Source: Bacillota bacterium (GTDB taxonomy: Bacteria; Bacillota; Sulfobacillia; JAJZYS01; JAJYTV01). Taken from it: 19,808 nt of DNA. Each line of letters opens with the position of its first letter. Within the stretch, counting starts at the first letter, position 1. The stretch spans positions 1-19,808 of the forward strand of contig JAJYTV010000005.1 of the NCBI GenBank assembly GCA_021792885.1, written 5' to 3'. This document shows positions 1 to 7,218 of this stretch, one piece after another. Under the pieces are notes generated by a model. It was not told the DNA's origin, searched no databases, and worked only from the letters and a program-made list of their open reading frames with translations. Position numbers and translations under genes: made by a program.

Positions 1-2389
1 CGCTGCGCGTCTCCGGGAACTCCTGCACGGGGATGTAGTCGCCCGGCACGGCGACGGCGCCCTTCTCGCTGCGCACGAGAGAGTCGAGCCGCGCGCGGTC
101 CTGGTCGGAGAGCGGACGGCCTGCCGGCGTCTGCACGAAGGCGACGGGCACGAGCCCCTTCTCCTCGTGCGGCGCCCCGATCACGACCGCATTGCGCACG
201 GGCGAATGGGGATTGCGCTGGCGGTCGCGCAGGAGCGCCCCCTCGATCTCCTCCGTGCCGATACGGTGGCCCGCGACGTTGATCACGTCATCCGAGCGCC
301 CGTGCAGCGTGAAGGATCCGTCGGCATAGCGGCAGGCGAAGTCGCCCTGGGTGTAGGCGAGGGTGTCCGCCCAGCGCGTCCAGTAGGTCGAGGCCCAGCG
401 CGCGGCATCCCCGCACCAGTCAGGAGCGGTGACGCGGGCGGCGTCTCCCCAGATGGTGCGGGCGAGGTACGGGTAGGGCGCCTGCAGGATGATCTCGCCC
501 TTCTCCCCGTCCTCGGCCCTGCGGTAGTGCAGGCGCCCATCCGGCGCGGCGCCGTCCTGCACCCAGACGTCTCCCTGCACCCAGGGCAGCGGGTAGGTGT
601 GGGCGTCCGGCCGCACCGGCGTCTGCGGGTTCCCGTAGGGGTGGGTCCAGACGATGCCGCCGTGCTCGGTGGCCCAGTACGAGTTCTCGTAGTCGGGGCA
701 CAGGAGGTCCATGGCGAAGCGCTGCACCACCGGGCTGACGGGCTCGGCGCAGAACGTCGCGACGCGCAAGGAGCTCGTGTCGTAGCGCCGCACCTCCGCC
801 TGCGCGGCGGGGTCCGCGAGGATTCCCTTGAGGAATGTCGCGCCGGCCTTGAAGATCGTCACGCCGTAGCGCTCGATGATGCTCGAGAAGCGCCCCGCGG
901 TCGGGAAGACGGGCGCACCCTCCGCCACGACGCTTTGGATGCGGGCTGCGAGCGCCGCCGCGATCATGTAGGACTGGCCGGTGATCCAACCCGGGTCCGC
1001 GATCACGTAGAGCACGTCCTCCCCCGGCTGCGCGCCGAACGCGGCGCGCATGGTGTGGGAGAGGCCGCCGAGGTATCCGTGTACGTGGACGACGCCCTTG
1101 GGCTTCCCCGTGCTGCCCGAGGTGTAGATCGCGAAGAGCGGGAAGTTCGCCTCGACCGGCAGGGGGCGCGTCGACGCCCAGATCGCCTGGGCGAACGCGC
1201 TGTCCGCGAGGGCGAAGAGCTGCGCCTCGTCGTGCACGTCGAAGCCCGCGCCGCGGGCGGCGGCAAGGAGCTGCGAGAGGGCCTCGGCCTCGCGCTCGTG
1301 CGCCCAGAGGTCGCGCTCGGGACGGGAGGCGATCTCCTGGCGCGTGTGCCGCACGACGAGCACCGCGTCGACGCGGCGGTCCGGCGTGGCGAAGCTGCCG
1401 GCAGCGCGCCGGCGCAGTGCCGCGCGCTGCTCGCTGGGAAGGTCCGCGCCCGCTTCGTCGAGGGCGCGGCCGAAGGCGCGCATGGCGTCCTCCGGGGCGA
1501 GGGTGATCTCTCCCGAAAGCCCCTCCGAGAACGCGGCGAGCAGGCGGGCGCGCTGCGCCTCCCGGAGGTCCGAGAGCACTTCCTGCGCGCGCCGCAAGAG
1601 CGTGCGCACCGGGCGGAAGCCGTCCAGGGCGGGATCCGTGTATGCTTCCTTGTAAGGTACGATCTGGGCGTTGCGGTAGCCGCCGTCCGCGGTCACGATC
1701 ACCCGGGCGCCGAGGTCCTCGAGGCGGTCGGAGACGGTCTTCGCGCTGAGCCCCCCGAAGACAGGCGTGTAGATCACGCCGAGGCGCTTCGCCGCCTCCG
1801 TGTAGTAGATCTGGGCGAGGATGTTCGGCAGGTTCAGGACGATGCGGTCTCCCTGGCGCAGCCCGAGCCCCTGCAGCACCAGGGCCGCCTTCGCCACCTC
1901 GAAGAGCAGGCGCCTGCGGCTCACCGCGAGCGAGATCTGCGGGCCGCCGCGCCCGCCCTGGGCCGTCGGGTCCCACCGGTCGCCCTCGAAGTGCAGGGCG
2001 GTCTCCTCGCCGTGGCCAAGCGCGACGTGGCGGTCCACCTCGTTGAAGCACGCGTTCGTGTACGCCCCGACGAACCAGCGGTAGTAGGGCGCCTGCGCGT
2101 CGTCAAAGGCGATCTGCCAGGGGCGGTACCCCTCGCCGAGCACGGCGTCCTCGACCCGCCCGTCGGGATGGATCGCCTGGAACCGCCTCTCCTCGGTGCG
2201 GCGGATCCACGCACCGCTCTGCGGCTCGTAGAAGTGCAGTTCCTCGATCGCGATGTCTCCGTGGAAGCGGCCCGGATCCTCCGCGGCCAGCTGCCGCGCC
2301 GCGGCGAACCCAGCGGGGTCCGCATAGGGGTTCGCCGGCCGGTTCTGCTTCGGGCCACTGCTCGCGCGCTGCACTTCGCCTGCGGGCAA
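1..2389 (-). CDS. pcs: Propionyl-CoA synthase-like acyl-CoA synthetase domain (3' end outside window)
   Basis: An AMP-forming acyl-CoA synthetase; 796 residues are visible before the window edge. In the Pcs family this domain activates 3-hydroxypropionate to its CoA ester; fused hydratase and reductase domains then yield propionyl-CoA. Seen: a Pcs-type N-terminal segment (RWFVG, TNACFNEVDRHV, residues 105-122), the P-loop YTSGSTGKPKG (422-432), NSYWATEHGG (569-578), QGDF (681-684) and GRSDDVINVAGHR (697-709). The visible part ends at FPETRS, just before the expected catalytic Gly-Lys. A roughly 190-residue stretch (210-400), including PYKEAYTDPALD, separates the early core from the P-loop as I remember it for Chloroflexus Pcs, unlike ordinary acetyl-CoA synthetase. 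The TTG start follows AGGAGGT by 8 nt. Whether hydratase and reductase domains follow cannot be seen; a stand-alone 3-hydroxypropionyl-CoA or other short-chain acyl-CoA synthetase is the alternative. Confidence 0.85.
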   Translation of the reverse strand, partial: MPAGEVQRASSGPKQNRPANPYADPAGFAAARQLAAEDPGRFHGDIAIEELHFYEPQSGAWIRRTEERRFQAIHPDGRVEDAVLGEGYRPWQIAFDDAQAPYYRWFVGAYTNACFNEVDRHVALGHGEETALHFEGDRWDPTAQGGRGGPQISLAVSRRRLLFEVAKAALVLQGLGLRQGDRIVLNLPNILAQIYYTEAAKRLGVIYTPVFGGLSAKTVSDRLEDLGARVIVTADGGYRNAQIVPYKEAYTDPALDGFRPVRTLLRRAQEVLSDLREAQRARLLAAFSEGLSGEITLAPEDAMRAFGRALDEAGADLPSEQRAALRRRAAGSFATPDRRVDAVLVVRHTRQEIASRPERDLWAHEREAEALSQLLAAARGAGFDVHDEAQLFALADSAFAQAIWASTRPLPVEANFPLFAIYTSGSTGKPKGVVHVHGYLGGLSHTMRAAFGAQPGEDVLYVIADPGWITGQSYMIAAALAARIQSVVAEGAPVFPTAGRFSSIIERYGVTIFKAGATFLKGILADPAAQAEVRRYDTSSLRVATFCAEPVSPVVQRFAMDLLCPDYENSYWATEHGGIVWTHPYGNPQTPVRPDAHTYPLPWVQGDVWVQDGAAPDGRLHYRRAEDGEKGEIILQAPYPYLARTIWGDAARVTAPDWCGDAARWASTYWTRWADTLAYTQGDFACRYADGSFTLHGRSDDVINVAGHRIGTEEIEGALLRDRQRNPHSPVRNAVVIGAPHEEKGLVPVAFVQTPAGRPLSDQDRARLDSLVRSEKGAVAVPGDYIPVQEFPETRS

Positions 2390-2397
2390 GGACGCCC

Positions 2398-2404
2398 ACC
2401 TCCT
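2398..2404 (-). promoter_or_regulatory. Ribosome binding site fixing a TTG start for the Pcs-like gene
   Basis: On the minus strand AGGAGGT lies 8 nt before a TTG codon at 2389-2387. No ATG or GTG is as well placed, and the homologous N-terminal region begins about 15 codons later, so this site decides the start. Confidence 0.65.
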
Positions 2405-2417
2405 CGCACTTGCCCGC

Positions 2418-2446
2418 ACCATACCACGGTGTCCGGTGGGAGGGAA
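2418..2446 (-). promoter_or_regulatory. Candidate sigma-A promoter (extended -10) for the Pcs-like gene
   Basis: Minus strand: TTCCCT (2446-2441), a 17-nt spacer, then TATGGT (2423-2418) preceded by TGG, which matches an extended -10. The predicted leader would be about 20 nt and includes the AGGAGGT. Found by eye against the consensus; the -35 is weak. Confidence 0.4.
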
Positions 2447-2583
2447 CGCCAGGACGGCAAACGGAGGATCTGGGGCGGTGAACCGTCGCAGAAGGGGATG
2501 TCCGGCGACGGCGAGCAGTGGATCCGTCCACCGCCGAGATGCCTCCGTCCACCGTCCGGCGCCGCCCGTTTGCCGCCTCGCCG

Positions 2584-2612
2584 TTGGCGGACGGGCTTTC
2601 GTCTTCTAGGCT
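2584..2612 (+). promoter_or_regulatory. Candidate promoter for the SDR/alcohol dehydrogenase pair
   Basis: TTGGCG (2584-2589), a 17-nt spacer and TAGGCT (2607-2612) lie about 40 nt before the SDR start. The -35 is fair and the -10 poor. The 261-bp intergenic region (2390-2650) holds this and the divergent promoter; I see no clear operator in it. Confidence 0.3.
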
Positions 2613-2650
2613 ACGGGTGAGCGGACGCCGAGAGTGTGGGGGGAACGGAC

Positions 2651-3511
2651 GTGGCGATGGGGGAGAGGGAAGCCCTAGAGGCCCGGATCCTGTCGCAGCG
2701 GGATACGGAGGAGCTCAGCCGAGACGCGCGGGGGCTCTTGGCCGGGCAGGTTGCGGTGATCACGGGTGGCAATGGCGGTCTCGGGCTTGCCGCCGCGGCG
2801 GCATTCGCCAGGGAAGGCGCGCACCTCGTGCTCGCTGCGCGCAGCGCGGACGCGCTCGAGATGGCGGCGGGGAGATTGCGCGCCCAGGGTGTCCAGGCGC
2901 TCGCGGTGCCGACCGACGTAGGGCGCGCGGACGCGATCGAGGAACTCTTCGCGCGGGCGATCGAGGAGTTCGGCCAAGTCGACATCCTCGTGAACAACGC
3001 CGGCGTCTCCGGACCGACCGCCCCGCTGCACGAGATCAGCCTCGAGGCATGGGAGGAGACCCTGGCTGTCGATCTCACAAGCGCCTTCCTCTGCGCGCGG
3101 GCGGCGCTGCCCGGCATGATCCGGCGCGGGCGAGGCAACATCCTCAGCGTTTCTTCCATCTTCGGCAAGCGGGCTTACCCCTACCGCACGCCCTACGCCG
3201 CGGCGAAGTGGGCCCTCATCGGTTTGACGCAAAGTCTCGCGCACGAGGTGGGCCGCCATGGCATCCGCGTGAACGCGATCTGTCCAGGTCCGATCGCGGG
3301 CGAGCGCATCGAGCGGGTGTGGCGCGAGCGCTCTCTGCGGCGCGGCATCCCGCTCGAGGCGATCCGCGACAAGATGCTGCGAATGGCCGCGTTGCGCCGC
3401 ATCCCGGAAGCAGGCGAGTTCGCCGACCTCGCGCTCTTCCTCGTCAGCGACCTCTCGCGCGGCATGACGGGGCAGGCCATCAACCTTTCCGCCGGCATGG
3501 AGATGCGCTGA
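2651..3511 (+). CDS. Short-chain dehydrogenase/reductase (SDR)
   Basis: A classical SDR of 286 residues, a soluble NAD(P)-dependent oxidoreductase. Visible: cofactor loop TGGNGGLG (38-45), NNAG (115-118), the catalytic serine region SVSS (166-169) and YAAAK (Tyr182, Lys186), followed by CPGP (211-214). An N-terminal extension of about 30 residues precedes the Rossmann fold. I chose GTG at 2651, 6 nt after a G-rich ribosome binding site (2638-2644); ATG at 2657 is a close alternative. The stop overlaps the next start by one base (TGATG), so the two are co-translated. The substrate cannot be read from the sequence. Divergence from a Pcs-like gene suggests a role with short hydroxy acids or aldehydes, which is inference. 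Confidence 0.85.
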   Translation: MAMGEREALEARILSQRDTEELSRDARGLLAGQVAVITGGNGGLGLAAAAAFAREGAHLVLAARSADALEMAAGRLRAQGVQALAVPTDVGRADAIEELFARAIEEFGQVDILVNNAGVSGPTAPLHEISLEAWEETLAVDLTSAFLCARAALPGMIRRGRGNILSVSSIFGKRAYPYRTPYAAAKWALIGLTQSLAHEVGRHGIRVNAICPGPIAGERIERVWRERSLRRGIPLEAIRDKMLRMAALRRIPEAGEFADLALFLVSDLSRGMTGQAINLSAGMEMR

Positions 3512-4653
3512 TGGCCGCGAGGAACTTCCTCCTGCCGCCGCGCCTCCGCCTGGGAGCGGGGTGCTTTCAGGCGCTCGGGGAGGAGGCGGCACAGATCGGG
3601 CGGCGCGCCCTCGTCGTGAGCGGCCCGCACACGGCGGCGCTTGGGCGCACCGGCGCCGCTGTCGACCTCCTGCGCGCCGCGGGCCTGGTGGCGCAAGCCT
3701 TCAGCGGTGTCGACAAGGAACCTTGGGTCCAGGCGATCGACGAGGGCACCGCGCTCGGGCGTGCGATGGGGGCCGACCTGATCGTCGGCCTCGGCGGTGG
3801 CAGCGCGCTCGACGCGGCAAAGGCGATTGCCGTGCAGATCGCCTCCTCTGCCCCGATCGCCGCCTTCGAAGGGCACGACAAGGTGCCCGCCGCGCTGCCC
3901 ATCCTTGCGATCCCGACGACGGCCGGTACCGGTTCGGAGGTGACCCGCTTCACGGTCGTGACGCGGCCGGGCGAGCAGGGAGCGCAGGTGAAGATGCTGA
4001 TCGGCAGCCCGCACCTCGTGCCGAGGGCCGCGCTGCTCGACCCGGAACTCCTGCGCAGCGCTCCCCCCGCGGCGGCCGCGGCGGCCGGCGTCGACGCGCT
4101 GACGCATGCGGTCGAGGCCTTCGTCTCGGACATGCGCCAGCCGATCACGGACGATCTCGCGCTCTCGGCCATCCGTCACCTCGCGCCGCGCCTTCCGCGC
4201 GCCGCGCGCGGCGAAGCCGGACCGGAGGACCTCGAGGAGCTGATGCTCGGAGCGCTCGAGGCGGGGATGGCATTCTCGAACGCGTCGGTTGCGCTCGTCC
4301 ATGGCATGGCCCGGCCGCTCGGCGCCTGCTTCGACGTGCCGCACGGCGTCGCGAACGGCCTTTTGCTGCCGGCGGTCGTCCGCTTCAGCGAGCCCGCTGC
4401 CGAAGAGCGCTACGCCGCGATCGCCCGCGCCCTCGGCGAGGAGGCTAGCCCGGCGGCGGGGGCGGTCGCGCGGATCTGCGCCGCCTGCGCGCTGCCGGCG
4501 CCCGCCGTGTACGGCATCGATGGCGAGCAGCTCGCTCGCCTCGGGCCGCAGATGGCCCACGACGCATTGCAGAGCGGCAGCCCGCAGCACAACCCGCGCC
4601 TTGCGAGCCCAGAGGAGATCGCCGCGCTCTACCGCGAAGCGCTGGTGACATGA
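3511..4653 (+). CDS. Iron-containing alcohol dehydrogenase (group III)
   Basis: A 380-residue group III, Fe-type alcohol dehydrogenase that interconverts alcohols and aldehydes with NAD(P). Visible: the nucleotide-binding GGGS (95-98), TTAGTGSE (136-143) and all four expected metal ligands, Asp195 and His199 (VDALTHAVE), His264 (LVHGMARPLG) and His278 (VPHG), with the 4- and 14-residue spacings usual for the family. The length is normal. ATG at 3511 overlaps the SDR stop by one base, so it is translationally coupled. Beside a Pcs-like enzyme it could be a 3-hydroxypropionate/malonate semialdehyde or lactaldehyde-type dehydrogenase, but the fold alone does not say which. The next promoter begins immediately downstream, and no terminator with a T-tract is visible. 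Confidence 0.88.
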   Translation: MAARNFLLPPRLRLGAGCFQALGEEAAQIGRRALVVSGPHTAALGRTGAAVDLLRAAGLVAQAFSGVDKEPWVQAIDEGTALGRAMGADLIVGLGGGSALDAAKAIAVQIASSAPIAAFEGHDKVPAALPILAIPTTAGTGSEVTRFTVVTRPGEQGAQVKMLIGSPHLVPRAALLDPELLRSAPPAAAAAAGVDALTHAVEAFVSDMRQPITDDLALSAIRHLAPRLPRAARGEAGPEDLEELMLGALEAGMAFSNASVALVHGMARPLGACFDVPHGVANGLLLPAVVRFSEPAAEERYAAIARALGEEASPAAGAVARICAACALPAPAVYGIDGEQLARLGPQMAHDALQSGSPQHNPRLASPEEIAALYREALVT

Positions 4654-4659
4654 CGATGC

Positions 4660-4688
4660 TTCCGCCCGGGGCCGAGGGGCCCTAGAAT
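4660..4688 (+). promoter_or_regulatory. Candidate promoter of the lytS/lytR-like operon
   Basis: TTCCGC (4660-4665), a 17-nt spacer, then TAGAAT (4683-4688; five of six bases of the -10 consensus). The leader would be about 24 nt and carries GGGAGGGG (4704-4711), 7 nt before the ATG at 4719. The -35 is weak. Confidence 0.42.
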
Positions 4689-4718
4689 AGACGCAAACGC
4701 AGCGGGAGGGGCGGACCC

Positions 4719-5828
4719 ATGGGCGAGATGGTGACGCCGCTCGACATTGCGCTTGCGATCCGCGCCGCGCGCGGCCACTGGGCCGGGCTGACGCGCGAGA
4801 TGGCGGAGCGCATCGCGCGCATCCTGCTCGGCGTCGCGCAGGTGGATGCCGTCGCGATCACGGATGCGGCGCGCATCCTCGCCTACGAGGGGGCGGGGTG
4901 TCCCCATATGCGTCCGGGCCAGCCCGTGCAGACGAAGGCGACCCGCCAGGTGCTGCGCACCGGTGAGGTCGCCATGATCGAGCGCAAGGAGGATCTGCAC
5001 TGCCCGGTCGCGGGCTGCCCCTGCGGCGTCCAGGCGGCGGTGATCGCGCCGCTCAAGGTGCAGGGGGAGGTCGTCGGCACCGTCAAGCTCTACGCGGAGC
5101 GGCCGGGTCCGATGCCCGGCTACGCGACGCGGCTGGCGATCGGCATCTCGGAGCTCCTCTCGCTGCAGGCCGAACTCTCCGAGGTGGAGCGGCAGAAGGA
5201 GCTCTTGGCGCAGGCGCGCCTCGAGGCGCTGCAGGCGCAGATCCGCCCGCACTTCCTCTTCAACACCCTGAATACCGTGATCGCGACGAGCCGGTTCGAC
5301 CCGGACCTCGCGCGCGAGCTCCTGACGGAACTTGCGGCTTTTCTGCGCCACACGATCAGCTACCGCGGCGAGAAGATCCGCGCTGCCGAGGAGATCGCGT
5401 TCGTGCAGCAGTACCTGCGTCTCGAGCAGGCCCGCTTCGGCGAGCGCATCGCCGTGCGCCTGCGGGTCGACGAGACGGTGGAGGACGCGCTCCTCCCGGT
5501 GCTCGCGCTGCAGCCGCTGGTGGAGAACGCGATCGTCCATGGCCTCGCCCCGAAGGATGGGCACGGCAAGCTGATCGTCTCCGTGCGCCGGCGCGGACCG
5601 GAGCTGCAGGTCGCGGTGATCGACGACGGCGTCGGGATCCCGCGCGCGCGCCAGCGCCGCCTGTTCCTGCCGCGCGAGGGCAGCGGCATGGGGCTCGGCA
5701 TCGCGAACGTCCACGAGCGGCTGCACGCGCTCTATGGCAGCCGCGGGCGGATCCGACTGCGCAGCCGTCCGGGCCGCGGGACGTTCGTCGTCGTGCGCAT
5801 GCCCTTCGAGTTGCAGGAGGAGATCTGA
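4719..5828 (+). CDS. lytS: LytS-family sensor histidine kinase, soluble GAF type
   Basis: A 369-residue sensor kinase of the LytS/His_kinase family. Residues 1-145 look like a GAF domain; a helix (about 150-172, rich in Q, E and L) leads to the phospho-acceptor motif QIRPHFLFNTLNT with His178. The ATPase domain has the N-box LVENAIVHGL (Asn270), DDGVGI (302-307) and GMGLGIANVHERL (323-335). Unlike staphylococcal LytS it has no membrane segments, so the sensor should be cytoplasmic. The GAF region has four cysteines: Cys61 (GCPH), Cys95, Cys100 and Cys102 (HCPVAGCPCG), which could bind metal or sense redox. Its stop overlaps the start of the response regulator by one base, so the two are almost certainly partners. 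The signal and targets are unknown. Confidence 0.88.
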   Translation: MGEMVTPLDIALAIRAARGHWAGLTREMAERIARILLGVAQVDAVAITDAARILAYEGAGCPHMRPGQPVQTKATRQVLRTGEVAMIERKEDLHCPVAGCPCGVQAAVIAPLKVQGEVVGTVKLYAERPGPMPGYATRLAIGISELLSLQAELSEVERQKELLAQARLEALQAQIRPHFLFNTLNTVIATSRFDPDLARELLTELAAFLRHTISYRGEKIRAAEEIAFVQQYLRLEQARFGERIAVRLRVDETVEDALLPVLALQPLVENAIVHGLAPKDGHGKLIVSVRRRGPELQVAVIDDGVGIPRARQRRLFLPREGSGMGLGIANVHERLHALYGSRGRIRLRSRPGRGTFVVVRMPFELQEEI

Positions 5829-6568
5829 TGCTGCGTGCCCTGATCATCGACGACGAGCCGCCGGCGCGCGCCGAGCTGCGGTACCAGCTCGAGCGCCACG
5901 AAGGCGTGCAGGTGATCGGGGAGGCGTCAAACGCGCGCGAGGCGCTGGAGCTGATCGCCGCGGTCGACTACGACGTGCTCTTCGTCGACATCCAGATGCC
6001 GTCCCTGAGCGGCCTCGAGCTTGCGCAGCACCTGCATCAGGGGCGCCTGCAGCCTCCCTACGTCGTGTTCGTGACGGCGCACGACGTGCACGCGCTGCCC
6101 GCGTTCTCCCTCGGCGCCGTCGACTACCTGCTGAAGCCGATCTCGCCGCAGCGCCTTGCAAAGACACTGGGGCGGCTTCGCCACCTGCGCGGCGAGCAGC
6201 AGCCGGCCTCTCCCGCGGTCCCTCCTGCGGCGCCGCCGCGGTTCCTCACCGGGATGCAGGGGGACCGCGCACTGCCGGTGCCGCTCGAGGACGTCCGCTA
6301 CCTCGTTGCGGAGGCGGATCAGGTCTACCTCGTTGCGGACGGGCGGCGGCTCCTCGTGCGCTCGACGCTCTCGGAGCTGCAGGAGTCGCTGCCGCAGAGC
6401 GTGTTCTTCCGCTGCCACCGCGGCTACATCGTCAACCTGCACGCCGTGGCGGAGATCGTCCCGTTCTTCAACGGCACCTACACCCTGCGCCTCAAGGGAA
6501 GCCGCGAGGAGGTGCCGGTGAGCCGCGCGAACGCGCGCAGGCTGCGCGAGCTCTACGGCCTCGCGTGA
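5828..6568 (+). CDS. lytR: LytTR-family response regulator
   Basis: A 246-residue two-component response regulator. The receiver has the acidic pair Asp8/Asp9, phospho-acceptor Asp54 (FVDIQMP), the TA switch (FVTAHD) and LLKP. After a proline/alanine-rich linker (about 117-137) comes a LytTR DNA-binding domain with LVAEADQVYLVADG, the conserved FFRCHRGYIVNL and a C-terminal PVSRANARRLREL. It binds DNA as a transcription factor after phosphorylation by the adjacent kinase. ATG overlaps the lytS stop (TGATG). Its targets are not evident: the next gene converges on it 17 bp away. LytTR systems often control murein, pyruvate/nucleoside uptake or stress genes, but nothing here singles one out. Confidence 0.9.
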   Translation: MLRALIIDDEPPARAELRYQLERHEGVQVIGEASNAREALELIAAVDYDVLFVDIQMPSLSGLELAQHLHQGRLQPPYVVFVTAHDVHALPAFSLGAVDYLLKPISPQRLAKTLGRLRHLRGEQQPASPAVPPAAPPRFLTGMQGDRALPVPLEDVRYLVAEADQVYLVADGRRLLVRSTLSELQESLPQSVFFRCHRGYIVNLHAVAEIVPFFNGTYTLRLKGSREEVPVSRANARRLRELYGLA

Positions 6569-6585
6569 ACGGAACGGCGTGCGCC

Positions 6586-7116
6586 CTAGACCGTCGGTTC
6601 GATGCCGAATGCGTTGTTGAACCGGTTCGTGTAGTGGAAGAGGCCGACCATCGCCGCGAGCTCGAGGATCTCGCCTTCGTCGAACTGCCTGCACAGCGTT
6701 TCGAAGAGGGAGTCCGCCAGTTCGCGCCCCGGGTGGTCGGTCATGTATTCCGCGAGTTGCAGCGCCGCCTTCGTCGGCGCGTCGAAGAGATCTGACGCGC
6801 GGAACGAGAGCAGCTCCGCAAGGTACTCCTCCGTTACGCCGGTCCGCCTTAACAAGGCGGTGTGGGAGCCCAGTCAGTAGCGGCAGGTGTTGCGCAGGGA
6901 GACGTAGACCGCGAGCGATTCCTTGATGCGTACCGGCACGCTGCCCGTGTAGGTGACGGCGTGCAGGTGCTGTGCGAGCGTCGTCATGATGTCCGGCCGT
7001 CGGGCGAGCGTACGGAACATGTTCGGCACGTTGCCGCGCTCGGCAAGGAACCGTTCGAACGCGGGCCTCGCCTCGGCCGGCGCCTCCTCGATCGGCAAGG
7101 GAGAGATCCTCGGCAC
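6586..7116 (-). CDS. AhpD-family peroxidase-related protein, probable selenoprotein (TGA = Sec81)
   Basis: Reading through a single in-frame TGA (6876-6874) gives a 176-residue protein, the normal length for the peroxidase-related branch of the AhpD/carboxymuconolactone decarboxylase family. The N-terminal part runs to NTCRY; translation resumes in the same frame with LGSHTALLRR and ends with the family-typical GLFHYTNRFNNAFGIEPT. Glu66, Cys78, residue 81 and His85 keep the AhpD catalytic spacing (E-11-C-2-C-3-H in Mycobacterium, where the second Cys is, as I recall, peroxidatic). Here that second Cys is the TGA. A perfect hairpin lies 13 nt after it, as required for a bacterial SECIS. The GTG start follows GGGGGTGA by 6 nt. 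It probably reduces peroxides or acts as a disulfide/selenosulfide reductant in the cytosol. Pseudogene or base error are the alternatives. Confidence 0.8.
6844..6860 (-). promoter_or_regulatory. Probable SECIS element for selenocysteine insertion
   Basis: On the minus strand CCGCCTT-GTT-AAGGCGG forms a perfect 7-bp stem with a GTT loop. It begins 13 nt after the TGA, so the loop starts 21 nt after it and its first base is G. This fits the usual bacterial rules (short apical loop with a G in the first two positions, roughly 16-37 nt after UGA). The hairpin is inside the coding sequence and uses TTG-TTA for two leucines; TTA is an unusual choice in a gene this GC-rich, as if structure dictated it. 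Confidence 0.75.
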
Positions 7117-7145
7117 TGCCGTTCACCCCCGAACTCCTACGCCTT

Positions 7146-7161
7146 GGCGGCCCAGGCCGCC
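7146..7161 (-). terminator. GC hairpin between the MFS gene and the AhpD-like gene
   Basis: GGCGGC-CTGG-GCCGCC on the minus strand: 6-bp stem, 4-nt loop, 57 nt after the MFS stop and about 30 nt before the AhpD-like start. There is no T-tract, so it may only slow polymerase or be chance in GC-rich DNA. It leaves open whether the AhpD-like gene is co-transcribed with the operon upstream. Confidence 0.25.
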
Positions 7162-7218
7162 GCCGGCTTCCCCCATCGTACGCCTTGCGCCCGGTCCCGC
7201 CCAGCCGCGACGGGGAAG

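Noticed and set aside
167..2620. An 817-codon open frame on the plus strand, antisense to the Pcs-like gene
   Set aside because: Composition is Arg/Glu/His/Asp/Val-rich with no recognisable motif, the typical look of an antisense frame in GC-rich DNA. The opposite strand carries clear family motifs.
6586..7116. Treating the AhpD-like gene as a simple nonsense pseudogene
   Set aside because: There is only one stop, it sits exactly at the catalytic Cys, both halves are otherwise intact, and a well-placed hairpin follows. A base error is still possible.
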